Assembly: GCF_900116615.1 (NCBI RefSeq)
Contig: NZ_FPBF01000001.1
Location: 539,625 to 603,624, forward strand
Length of the DNA: 64,000 nucleotides
Reading direction: 5' to 3'
Source of the DNA: Algoriphagus locisalis
Lineage (GTDB): Bacteria > Bacteroidota > Bacteroidia > Cytophagales > Cyclobacteriaceae
Shown piece by piece: positions 1-7,643 of this stretch; position 1 is the stretch's first letter, and every line of letters begins with the position of its first letter. The notes under the pieces are model-generated. The model did not search any database, was not told where the DNA came from, and saw nothing but the letters and a program-made list of their open reading frames with translations. A program made the position numbers and the translations under genes.

Positions 1-97
1 CACCTTGGAAAAGTTTTTTAAAATTAATATCCATTTGCCTGTATCTTTTTGAGATTGCCACATTATAGTAGGTGAATTTAATAGTGTGTTAACTTTT

Positions 98-658
98 ATG
101 GGGAGTGAAATTTCGGTAGATGAAAGACTTCTGATTCAGCAGGCTAAATCAGATCCAGCTCACTTTCGTGTATTGTATGATCTATATTTTGAAGAGATTT
201 TACGTTTTATCGTCCGGAGGGTAGGGGAAGTAGAGCAAGCTAAGGATCTCTCCCAACAGGTGTTTCTAAAAGCACTCCTTGGATTGAAAACCTATGTCTA
301 TAAGGACATACCCTTTTCTTCTTATTTATATAGGATTGCAGCAAATGAATGCCATCAATATTTCAGAGACAGTACCAAAGTGCGGTTCGTCACCATGGAT
401 GTGGAGATTCAGGCATCTTTATTCAGCGAATTGGAACAGGAAAGCAATTCTAGGGAATCAGATTTAACTCTACTGAAAAAAGCCCTGGATGGCGTTTCTG
501 ACCAGGAGCTGTTGTTGATAGAACTGAGATTTTTTGAAAAAAGGGGATTTAAGGAAATAGGGTTCATACTCAACGTTACAGAAAATTTAGCTAAGGTGAG
601 GACCTATAGACTGCTTAAGAAACTCAAATCGGTAATAGAGAATAGTCATGAAAAATAA
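98..658 (+). CDS. ECF-type RNA polymerase sigma factor
   Basis: Sigma-70 family factor that would redirect RNA polymerase to a small regulon. Region 2 lies at about residues 20-90, with the core-binding stretch FRVLYDLYFEEILRFI and the promoter-melting stretch FSSYLYRIAANECHQYFRD. Region 4 lies at about 120-183, with a helix-turn-helix around FKEIGFILNVTENLAKVR. The length of about 186 aa is normal for ECF factors. I chose the ATG at 98; an in-frame GTG at 86 would add four residues. The 3' end overlaps the next gene by 11 bp, so the three genes 98-4420 form one operon. No cognate anti-sigma factor of the FecR or zinc-finger type follows; the next gene is a single-span TonB-domain protein that could fill that place (inference). 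Confidence 0.9.
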   Translation: MGSEISVDERLLIQQAKSDPAHFRVLYDLYFEEILRFIVRRVGEVEQAKDLSQQVFLKALLGLKTYVYKDIPFSSYLYRIAANECHQYFRDSTKVRFVTMDVEIQASLFSELEQESNSRESDLTLLKKALDGVSDQELLLIELRFFEKRGFKEIGFILNVTENLAKVRTYRLLKKLKSVIENSHEK

Positions 659-1481
659 ACTTGAATTTATTGAAAATGTCTATCTCACACCGATAGATAT
701 AGAAAATCAGAAAGATTTCGATTCCCTGCTTGAGGACTATTATAAGGCAAAGTCCAAATCCTCATTCTGGAGGCGTTCGGGTTTGTGGTTTACTCTTGCC
801 ATAGCATTGATCGGTATGAGCACCTGGGTGGTTTATAAAAATCATCTTAAAGGCGAAGTTGATCAAGTGCAAACCCCGAATGATACCCTACAGGCAGAGC
901 TAGAACTTAATGAATTTTCTTTGCCTATTACAGATTCGGTTTCCACAGATTCGGTGGTAAATCACGTCCTCATTTTTGCAGAAGTAGATTCCCAGCATTC
1001 TGAAAAGCAGGATCCTGGCACCAAGAAGGCTTTGGGAAAACCCAAAATACAGGATGAAAGGCAGCTTTCGAAGGAAGGCATAAGTCCATTGCCGGAACTG
1101 GATTTACCTCCTGTAGAATTACCGGCTCTGCCAGATTTGCCAGTACCTGAAAAGCCTGTAAAAACAGCTACCATTAAAATTGAAGAAGCTCATCCTATAG
1201 ATGGGTTTGACCATTTATATGCTTGGTTTGAAGAAAATATTACCTATCCGGAACAGCATAAAAAAGAAAAAATAGAAGGATACGTGAAAGTATCTTTTCT
1301 CCTGGGTAAAGATAGTACTGTCAGTGTCATTAAAGTAAGCCAATCATTGGGGCCTGCCTTTGATCAGGAAGCAGTGAGACTGATTGAACGGATGCCTAAA
1401 TGGATTCCAGCCAAAAGAAATGGTATTCCATTTTCCAAGCGCTTTGTTTTACCTATAGGGTTTAAAGTTGAAAGCAGGTGA
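648..1481 (+). CDS. Single-span membrane protein with C-terminal TonB domain
   Basis: The N-terminal 43 residues are predicted cytoplasmic. One hydrophobic segment follows at about 46-64 (LWFTLAIALIGMSTWVVY), then a periplasmic linker with a proline-rich stretch at about 147-168 and a TonB C-terminal domain at about 185-275 (YPEQHKKEKIEGYVKVSF...AVRLIERMPKWIPAK). TonB-C domains normally contact the TonB box of outer-membrane transporters. It overlaps the sigma factor upstream by 11 bp and the protease downstream by 4 bp (GTGA), so it is translationally coupled to both. The cytoplasmic tail and position after a sigma factor leave open a sigma-sequestering or signalling role. No ExbB/ExbD genes are nearby. 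Confidence 0.85.
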   Translation: MKNKLEFIENVYLTPIDIENQKDFDSLLEDYYKAKSKSSFWRRSGLWFTLAIALIGMSTWVVYKNHLKGEVDQVQTPNDTLQAELELNEFSLPITDSVSTDSVVNHVLIFAEVDSQHSEKQDPGTKKALGKPKIQDERQLSKEGISPLPELDLPPVELPALPDLPVPEKPVKTATIKIEEAHPIDGFDHLYAWFEENITYPEQHKKEKIEGYVKVSFLLGKDSTVSVIKVSQSLGPAFDQEAVRLIERMPKWIPAKRNGIPFSKRFVLPIGFKVESR

Positions 1482-4420
1482 AGAGGCTTTTTATCATAGT
1501 ATCCCTGCTTTTTTTCAGTAGCCAAAGTGCTACGGGTCAAGTTTCCTCTCAGGTTCATTCTTGCATTTATCCTAATGGTGCTACTGAGAAAGAAAAGCTG
1601 GAGCTAGCTCAGGAGTTTAAAACCTGGGCTGCTACCAAGAATGCCAGAATAGCTGATGAGGTGGAAATCTGGACTGTTCCAATAGTATTTCATGTGCTGG
1701 GCTCCAATTTACCTTCCTTGTCTATTTTCGAGGCTGCAGTGGATGAGCTGAATGATGCCTTTGCCAATAGAGGGGATTTTAATTCTTCTGAGGGAGCTGA
1801 TACCCGCATTCAGTTCTGCTTGGTTTCCACGGCACCGGATGGTGGAGCGACCAGCGGAGTGAATCACATACCAAGTGTGTATAAAAATACAGATAAGGAT
1901 CTTGACCACCCGGACCTCATCGATCATTCCATTAAATGGGATCTTTCCCGATATCTTAATGTATGGTTGGTGGATGAAATTTCCGGCGAAGCTTTGGCCT
2001 ATTACGAGGGAAAAGAATGGTGGACCAGATTGGGAGTGGGTGGCTACTCTACCGGGGATGGGGTGGTAGTTGAATCCTTGAATATAGGCACTTTGGCACA
2101 TGAAATTGGTCACTACTTTGGGCTACTTCATACCTGGGAAGGAAGAGATTGTAAAAATGATGACTGCCTGGTGGATGGGGATATGGTTTGTGATACACCT
2201 CCTGACAAAAGCGCTGCGGCACCTTGTGGTGACAATTCATGCGATACAGATGTATTGTCCAATTTTAGTAACATGAATTTTTTCACAGACGTGGCTGATA
2301 TGAGTACTAATTTTATGGACTATTCCACCTGTAAAATAGACTTTACATGGGGGCAAGCAGAGCGTATGCGATTCACATTGGAGACTAAACTCACTACACT
2401 ATTTGCTAGGGGATTGTCCCACCCCCTTTGTGAAGTCCCCTGTCCGGATGATGTGGCAGTTCAGGTTTATTTAGATAATGAATTTCCGCTGCCCGGGGAG
2501 AATGTGTTTTTTTCCAGCCAGCTTTCCGGGAGTTTTACTAATCCCACCTACAGTTGGTTTGTTACCCCATTTTCCAATGAGTGGACTGGTACAGAAAAGG
2601 CTTCCAGCCAGGTGTCTTCTTCTTCTGATTTGAATTATGCCTTTGCCAGTGATGGGTTATATAGGGTGACCCTTCAGGTTCAGGATGGCAGTAATCCTGA
2701 TTGTATGGTTTCTTTCTCTCTGAATGTAAATGTGAGTTGCGGGGTAGATTCCAGGTTTTTTCCTGACAAGCGCTTGATAGCTTCAAAGCAGCCTCATCCC
2801 TTGTTTACAGACTCAGTTACGTTTACCAATCGTAGCTATGGCGCCAATGCATACGAATGGGGAATTACCCATAGTAATTTCAACCCAGATTACCAGAGTC
2901 TGCCCGTTTTTCACTCGGAGGATCAAAACTTGTCCTATTATTTTAAAGAACCCGGAGAGTACCAGATTTCTTTAGTGGCAAAAAATGGGAATTGTGAAGA
3001 CCTGAGCAATACTTTTTATCTTAATGTAGACGATCCCACAATGGATGGAAGGCCAGAGATCTCACAAATAACCTGCATCAATGAAGACTTTTTTCAGGTT
3101 GCTTTTACGCTTTATAACGATGGTTATGATACTGTAAATGTAAATACACCGGTTGCATTTTATGATGCTGATCCTGTTAGCTCTTCTGGTGCTCAGCTTC
3201 TAGGGGTATGGGGATTGCCCATAGAGGTTTATGGATTTGATCAGGAGGATTTTACCGCAATGGTGGAAGGGGATATTCGGGATGTCTCGGAAGTATTTAT
3301 GGTCTTTAATGATACCGGTACCACTGATTTACCTATTCGCTTCCCTCCGGGGGATCTCAATCAGCTCAGTGAATTCACTGTTTTTCCTGCCTCTGGATAT
3401 TCTGAACTGTCCTATGATAATAACATCAGTAGCATTTCTCTAACTATAGCGGACCATAACCCCATGGTGCTGACTTCAGAGCTGGTGAACCCTAGCTGTT
3501 CCGGCTATGCAGATGGGAGTTTTGCAATAATGGTTGAGGGAGGCTCTGGTAACTTTAATTATTCCTGGGCACATGATTCAACGTTAACTGAAAATATGGC
3601 TTTAGAGCTTGCCGCTGGCAATTATTCAGTGGAGATTAGTGATTTATCCACCTGCGCATATGAACTTGTAGAGTTTGAGTTACTAGATCCGGAGCTGTTA
3701 GAAATCTTAGGGGAACCTTTGCTTATGCCAACTTCCTGTCCCAATGGAAATGACGGTGAAGTTTCACTCAGACTGAAAGGAGGGAGCGGTGAATTCAAAG
3801 TGGAGGGCTATTTCACTGCTTGGGATGGGGAAATGCTTTTGGTAAGCGGGATCTCTGAGGGCAGTTTTTCTCTAGTGATTCAGGATGAGAAGGGTTGTGA
3901 GGTTGTATATGAAGGAGAAATGAGTAGTCCTGATCCCCTGCAGGTAAATTTCCTTTCTACAAGTCCAAGCTGCCCGGATGATTCTGACGGGCTACTTACC
4001 GCTGAAGTTAGTGGTGGTACTCCGCCATATATGTACCTCTGGAAAGATGGAAGCACAGGCTCATTGATTTCAGAATTGCCTGCGGGGGATTATGAGTTGA
4101 TGGTCACTGATTCCAACGGCTGTACCTTAGCATCAACCGGAGCAGTAGAGCCAGCGACGCCTCAAGTCAGAATGCCTACAGGCTTCAACCCTCAGGACGG
4201 GCCCTTATTCCCAGTATTTACTTGTAGTATTAGCTATAAATTAATGGTGTGGAATAGGTGGGGCCAACTTGTTTATTCAGGTTCTGAAGGTTGGGATGGT
4301 GATTTTGATGGAGAAAAATCTCTTTTGGGGACTTATTCTTACCTGCTATACTTCAGTTATTTAGAAAAGGGAATTTTGAAAACAGGTGAATTAAGAGGAG
4401 GATTTATTCTACTGCGTTGA
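1478..4420 (+). CDS. Secreted M43-family metalloprotease with SprB-type repeats and T9SS type B sorting domain
   Basis: The GTG start overlaps the upstream stop (GTGA). A signal peptide covers about residues 1-20, ending SATGQ. A pappalysin/M43 zinc protease domain spans about 65-310. It has the HExxHxxGxxH motif HEIGHYFGLLH with zinc ligands H208, H212 and H218, and a Met-turn FMDYS. Two PKD-like beta domains follow at about 330-520, an uncertain domain at about 525-650, and three SprB-type modules at about 655-905 (each begins SCxx..DG and contains GGSG/GGTPPY). The C-terminal about 75 residues match the gliding-associated / CHU_C sorting domain (NRWGQLVY...GTYSYLL). It is expected to be exported by T9SS and held at the cell surface. 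The C-terminal third is paralogous to the gene at 27676-28764. Confidence 0.92.
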   Translation: MKRLFIIVSLLFFSSQSATGQVSSQVHSCIYPNGATEKEKLELAQEFKTWAATKNARIADEVEIWTVPIVFHVLGSNLPSLSIFEAAVDELNDAFANRGDFNSSEGADTRIQFCLVSTAPDGGATSGVNHIPSVYKNTDKDLDHPDLIDHSIKWDLSRYLNVWLVDEISGEALAYYEGKEWWTRLGVGGYSTGDGVVVESLNIGTLAHEIGHYFGLLHTWEGRDCKNDDCLVDGDMVCDTPPDKSAAAPCGDNSCDTDVLSNFSNMNFFTDVADMSTNFMDYSTCKIDFTWGQAERMRFTLETKLTTLFARGLSHPLCEVPCPDDVAVQVYLDNEFPLPGENVFFSSQLSGSFTNPTYSWFVTPFSNEWTGTEKASSQVSSSSDLNYAFASDGLYRVTLQVQDGSNPDCMVSFSLNVNVSCGVDSRFFPDKRLIASKQPHPLFTDSVTFTNRSYGANAYEWGITHSNFNPDYQSLPVFHSEDQNLSYYFKEPGEYQISLVAKNGNCEDLSNTFYLNVDDPTMDGRPEISQITCINEDFFQVAFTLYNDGYDTVNVNTPVAFYDADPVSSSGAQLLGVWGLPIEVYGFDQEDFTAMVEGDIRDVSEVFMVFNDTGTTDLPIRFPPGDLNQLSEFTVFPASGYSELSYDNNISSISLTIADHNPMVLTSELVNPSCSGYADGSFAIMVEGGSGNFNYSWAHDSTLTENMALELAAGNYSVEISDLSTCAYELVEFELLDPELLEILGEPLLMPTSCPNGNDGEVSLRLKGGSGEFKVEGYFTAWDGEMLLVSGISEGSFSLVIQDEKGCEVVYEGEMSSPDPLQVNFLSTSPSCPDDSDGLLTAEVSGGTPPYMYLWKDGSTGSLISELPAGDYELMVTDSNGCTLASTGAVEPATPQVRMPTGFNPQDGPLFPVFTCSISYKLMVWNRWGQLVYSGSEGWDGDFDGEKSLLGTYSYLLYFSYLEKGILKTGELRGGFILLR

Positions 4421-4545
4421 AATTTAGACTTTCAAAGAGTTGGATCAAATTGGCAGTATAACCCTTAGGTCACCCTACGGCTAATGAAGTGGCAAACCAC
4501 CTAAGATGAACTCTCGACAGCGTTGAGAGAAACTGATCGAGGCCT

Positions 4546-4743
4546 AGACTGCCAACAGACAACAGACAACCGATAACCGCCAACCGCCAACCGAACTCCA
4601 CATATCTTCCCGTTTCCACCTTGCTGGTAATACTCCTGCGTCTCCGAATAATGATCTAGGGCCAGCGCTGGTGTACGAATATATCCTATAAACCTAGGGT
4701 TGAAACCCTAGGCTATTAATCTGCCATACCTACGGCATTGATC
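4546..4743 (+). repeat. Duplicated intergenic block, copy A (uninterrupted)
   Basis: This block starts at AGACTGCCAACAGACAAC and runs through CGTTTCCACCTTGCTGG, AATGATCTAGGGCCAGCGC, CCTAGGGTTGAAACCCTAGG and CTACGGCATTGAT. The same order of segments recurs at 4828-5112. Copy A lacks the 108-bp insertion found in copy B, so it acts as an internal empty site: its CCTAGGGTTGAAACCC is continuous. Confidence 0.8.
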
Positions 4744-4802
4744 TTTTTGCAAGCATTGGATTTGATACCCAGCTGTCCGACTGTTCTTGATCTACTGATA
4801 TT

Positions 4803-4840
4803 TTAGACCTAGGATAATGCAGTCTTCAGACTGCCAACAG
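4803..4840 (+). repeat. 38-bp direct repeat, left copy, flanking the small-gene cassette
   Basis: The 38 bases from TTAGACCTA through CTGCCAACAG match 7469-7506 in the same orientation with two mismatches (GG versus TC after TTAGACCTA). They contain a small hairpin GCAGTCT-TC-AGACTGC. The two copies bracket the four-gene cassette. They could be recombination or attachment ends, or simply two members of a dispersed repeat family. Confidence 0.8.
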
Positions 4841-5112
4841 ACAACTGCTAACCGCCACCGAAGCTTCCGTTTCCACCTTGCTGGAATTAGGCCTCCATCT
4901 CCAAATAATGATCTAGGGCCAGCGCTGGTGAACGAATACATCCTTAAAACCTAGGGTTGAAATCGAGCATGATTCAAGCGTAACACACAGGGATGATTGT
5001 AATGCATGCGAGATTCCATAGCCTGTCCCAACTAATCGGGATGGCCTTTGAAAATCAAATTATAAAAAGATGAAACCCTAGGCTACATATGTGCCATGCC
5101 TACGGCATTGAT
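4828..5112 (+). repeat. Duplicated intergenic block, copy B (interrupted)
   Basis: This is the second copy of the block at 4546-4743. Its CCTAGGGTTGAAA is followed by a foreign 108-bp segment before AAACCCTAGGCT resumes. The flanking halves otherwise align with copy A with point differences and small indels. Confidence 0.8.
4958..5075 (+). mobile_element. Short TGAAA-flanked insertion element, copy 1
   Basis: The core at 4963-5070 (108 bp) is flanked by TGAAA at 4958-4962 and 5071-5075. Copy A of the surrounding duplication has a single TGAAA at the same point, consistent with a 5-bp target duplication. Shared landmarks with the copies at 38759-38882 and 58475-58593 are TCGAG near the left end (copies 1 and 2), an ACACA tract, GCGAGATTCCAT in the middle (ATTCCAT in copy 3), a CCTGTCCC...GGGATGG hairpin, and AAAATCAA..TTATAAA at the right end. 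Here the central hairpin is in the opposite orientation to the other two copies. It has no coding capacity, and the ends are not inverted repeats, so it is not a classical MITE. Confidence 0.75.
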
Positions 5113-5283
5113 TAGCTTCTACAGTCTGCCCCCATTTAGTATGCTACTATATAGGTATGCATCTACTGAATGACGCAGAATTGAATTTGTTTATGATGCT
5201 TCCGAACAGACCGCACATTCAATTGATAGCCAATGTGATAATCCTGAATTTTCCTGCATGTTTAACCTAAAACCCATATACAT

Positions 5284-6030
5284 ATGGCAAAACAAGCAGG
5301 AGTAATTACACTGAATGGCAAGGTAGGAAGACTGTCTTTCTACAAGACCAAAGACGGGTATCTAGCCCGTGAAAAAGGAGGAGTGAGCAAGAGCCGCATC
5401 ATGAACGATGCACGCTTTGCACGTACCCGGGAGAATCTCAAGGAGTTCGCCGACAATGCATCTTCGGCCAAGCTCTTCCGGGATGCACTCAGACCGGTGA
5501 TCGCCAAGATCGGAGACCGAAGACTGAACCTGAGAATTACCCAGGTAATGATGAAAGTCCTACAGTCAGATCTGGTCAATAACCGTGGGGAACGCATGGT
5601 GAGAGCAGGCGACTGGAATCTGCTGAAGGACATGGAACTGAATGCGGCAAGTTCACTGGGCAGTACCCTCTTTCTGGAGATTAGCTATACTGATTCTCCA
5701 ACTGCATGGGCGGTAGCTATCCCGGCATTTGTGCCACAGGACTTTGTGGCGCTGCCAAAAGGCGCAACACATCTGAGAATCACGGCAACAGGAGTGGGGT
5801 TGGACTTCGCCACCGGAGGAAGAGCTGTGCAGACCAGCATATCGGATCTGCTTCCGGTGATTGATCCGGCAGCGGCTATCAGCCTTTCTGTGGATAAAGC
5901 AACTCTACCTGGAACCCATAGAGGGTTTGTGCTGAGTGTGGAGTTTGTGCAGATGGTGAACGGCAGTGAGTACTCCATTAACAATGGGGCGCACAACGCT
6001 GCCAAGCTGGTCGGTGTAGAACAGGTCTAA
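5284..6030 (+). CDS. Conserved hypothetical protein of unknown function (first gene of small cassette)
   Basis: 248 aa, no signal peptide and no membrane span. The N-terminus MAKQAGVITLNGKVGRLSFY, followed by KTKDGYLAREKGGVS and then ARFARTRENLKEF, is a pattern I recall from short uncharacterised Bacteroidota proteins (DUF6266-like at best). The N-terminal about 100 residues are basic and helical. The C-terminal half is beta-rich, ending YSINNGAHNAAKLVGVEQV. A virion- or particle-like structural role is possible but not shown by the sequence. It is separated by one base from the next gene, so the first three genes are probably co-transcribed. The cassette is visibly more GC-rich than its surroundings, which suggests transfer. 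Confidence 0.75.
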   Translation: MAKQAGVITLNGKVGRLSFYKTKDGYLAREKGGVSKSRIMNDARFARTRENLKEFADNASSAKLFRDALRPVIAKIGDRRLNLRITQVMMKVLQSDLVNNRGERMVRAGDWNLLKDMELNAASSLGSTLFLEISYTDSPTAWAVAIPAFVPQDFVALPKGATHLRITATGVGLDFATGGRAVQTSISDLLPVIDPAAAISLSVDKATLPGTHRGFVLSVEFVQMVNGSEYSINNGAHNAAKLVGVEQV

Positions 6031-6031
6031 A

Positions 6032-6580
6032 ATGAGACTGGTACTTCACAGAAAGTACAAAGCAACAGTTACCCTTGGGAGATTATTTCTCGGGCAGAAG
6101 CAGCTCTGCTTCACCCGGGAGCCTCCCAAGGCCTGCTTTGATACTGGGAAAACCTGTCTGGAAGAAGGTGTTTATGAGTTGGAACACAGCCTAGGTCTGT
6201 GTCTTCACAGACCGAAAAGTGCAATAATCGAAGGACCCAACCGCCTCGGTTCGTGTCTCCAGGAACCGATAAGTTGTATGGAAGAAGGAGTCTATGAGCT
6301 CGAAGCTATTCATTCCGAGGCAAAAGGATGGGAGGTAGGAGTTGGAGAAAAAGGAAAGATCTCCAGTTACCCAGGAGATGAAAAGCTGGAATCCTACTCC
6401 ATCTATCCAGTCACCAGCTATAGAGCTGATGGTACTCCGCTGTTCACCAAACTGGCCTTCCTGCAATTGATGGAAAGGCTAGAGCTTGAATGGGAGCGGG
6501 GGGAAGTGGTAGAGTTGCAGATCGTCTCGGAAGGAATTCCTTATTTATTGGAATCATGTCTGGAGCAGAGCTACTCTTAA
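6032..6580 (+). CDS. Hypothetical protein, weakly DUF5675-like, with internal duplication
   Basis: 182 aa, soluble. It contains two similar segments, TCLEEGVYELE at about residues 41-51 and SCMEEGVYELE at about 83-93, about 126 bp apart at the DNA level, so part of the N-terminal half was duplicated. The order of features (EGVYELE, a GPNRLGSCL stretch, then PVTSYRADGTPLFTKLAFLQL and an ELQIV C-terminal strand) resembles DUF5675, a small domain found in phage and integrative-element contexts. The match is weak and by eye only. The 3' end overlaps the start of the next gene by 25 bp. Function unknown. Confidence 0.65.
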   Translation: MRLVLHRKYKATVTLGRLFLGQKQLCFTREPPKACFDTGKTCLEEGVYELEHSLGLCLHRPKSAIIEGPNRLGSCLQEPISCMEEGVYELEAIHSEAKGWEVGVGEKGKISSYPGDEKLESYSIYPVTSYRADGTPLFTKLAFLQLMERLELEWERGEVVELQIVSEGIPYLLESCLEQSYS

Positions 6581-6795
6581 GTCTTGCCGGGGTGGTGACG
6601 ATGATGCTGCTATCTGTGATCGCTTACTTTCTAAAGCTGCTGATCGAGGATACCCGGCAGCTGAGGGATGAGCTGGCCAAGCTGAAAGAGCTCTTTATCC
6701 GATTGGAAGCCGAGCAGGCATTGCTAAAGACCGTGATGCAGCAAACAAGAAGTCCGCCCAGGAGATCTGCTTCCCGAAAGGATGAAAGCGTTTGA
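6556..6795 (+). CDS. Small membrane protein with coiled coil (holin-like architecture)
   Basis: I chose the ATG at 6556 (MSGAELLLSLAGVV), giving 79 aa. A longer in-frame start at 6490 would give a glycine/arginine-rich tail lying inside the previous gene. One membrane segment covers about residues 5-27, followed by a charged helix at about 30-60 (EDTRQLRDELAKLKELFIRLEAEQALL) that looks like a coiled coil, and a basic C-terminus. This resembles small holins or accessory membrane anchors, but no family can be named. It overlaps the upstream gene by 25 bp. The three genes 5284-6795 read as one unit. Confidence 0.65.
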   Translation: MSGAELLLSLAGVVTMMLLSVIAYFLKLLIEDTRQLRDELAKLKELFIRLEAEQALLKTVMQQTRSPPRRSASRKDESV

Positions 6796-7042
6796 AGGCA
6801 GGTTATTGTGAAAAGGGCAAAGCCCGAGGAAGCAATCTCAAAAGGCTTGCACTTCTCACACTGAGACTGATGACTGCGACTGCTTCGCCGTACCTCGACG
6901 GTGCACACTCCCGTCTTCGGTCTCCTGTCTTCACATCCACATCCGGCACTTGTACTGAGCGAAGTCGAAGTATCGGTCTTCCAACACCGGACACCCGACT
7001 TAACATTTTAACATTTAACACTTAACACTTAACATTCCAACC

Positions 7043-7285
7043 ATGAACATACTCACAGAAGTAAAACAACGCGCCACCGCGCCCACACCGCCCTTTTTCC
7101 AAAAGGTAAAAAAGGCAGGATTGATCATCGCCGCCATCGGTACGGCCGTTTTGACGGCACCGGGAATGGTCCCGGCTGTATTGCTGGCCTATGCAGGTTA
7201 TGCAGTAACGGCAGGCACCGTCCTGGTCACCATCTCCCAATTGACCGTCGATGACGGAGCCTTTGAGCAGGCATTGATGAATTGA
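7043..7285 (+). CDS. Small hydrophobic protein of unknown function (fourth cassette gene)
   Basis: 80 aa. The N-terminus carries VKQRATAPTPPFFQKVKKAG, followed by two hydrophobic Ala/Gly-rich segments at about 26-42 and 46-66. I recall similar short proteins with the APTPxFFKK signature in other Bacteroidota, always uncharacterised. The gene is GC-rich relative to its neighbours. It lies 247 bp downstream of the previous cassette gene and is followed by a strong terminator at 7310-7338, so it is the last cassette gene and may have its own promoter. A membrane or lysis-like role is only a guess. Confidence 0.65.
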   Translation: MNILTEVKQRATAPTPPFFQKVKKAGLIIAAIGTAVLTAPGMVPAVLLAYAGYAVTAGTVLVTISQLTVDDGAFEQALMN

Positions 7286-7309
7286 ATTTGATTTAGTGTT
7301 TCAATTAAG

Positions 7310-7338
7310 CCGGAGGGGATTCCTCTCCGGTTTTTTTT
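7310..7338 (+). terminator. Rho-independent terminator after the cassette
   Basis: The hairpin CCGGAGGGGATTCCTCTCCGG is followed by eight T. It lies 24 bp after the stop of the fourth cassette gene. Confidence 0.9.
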
Positions 7339-7468
7339 AACCTTTGGGGTTTTCAAAACCCCGAAGGTTTTATTTATTGTGCTGATTTGTGCTGAGCGGG
7401 ATTTGTAATCCCGATTTCTCATGCCCCAGCTGGTCTAAGTCTCACGACCTGTCCGACGACAGGCAGGC

Positions 7469-7506
7469 TTAGACCTATCATAATGCAGTCTTCAGACTGC
7501 CAACAG
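7469..7506 (+). repeat. 38-bp direct repeat, right copy, flanking the small-gene cassette
   Basis: Same orientation as 4803-4840, 36 of 38 positions identical. It is embedded in a 358-bp gene-free stretch (7286-7643) that also carries the terminator and a palindromic GACCTGTCCGACGACAGGC segment. Confidence 0.8.
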
Positions 7507-7643
7507 CTAATTGACTCAGCTGTTCGACATTTGCAATTTCGGCAACAAACCGTAGGATTATTAATCCGTATTACCCTACCTGACAGCCGCCAACTGAAAA
7601 CAGAAAATTCGCGCCCTTCTAGCTGACATCAAAAAATAAATCC

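Larger units (their letters stand above)
4421..5283. other. Repeat-rich intergenic region without a convincing gene
   Basis: 863 bp lacking a plausible coding frame. It is built of short repeats: runs of imperfect CAACCGCC-type units at about 4550-4590 and 4840-4860, a block present twice (4546-4743 and 4828-5112), and an insertion element in the second block. The last 60 bp before the gene at 5284 would hold its promoter, but I see no clean TAnnTTTG box. Confidence 0.7.

Noticed and set aside
6792..7025. 77-codon frame between cassette genes 3 and 4, and its antisense partner
   Set aside because: Both cover low-complexity repeat DNA (CTTAACATTT-type runs); no conserved protein pattern.
4421..7643. 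Prophage or integrative element interpretation of the cassette region
   Set aside because: No integrase, terminase, portal, capsid or tail gene is present and no tRNA lies at the borders; only the direct repeats and gene sizes hint at it.
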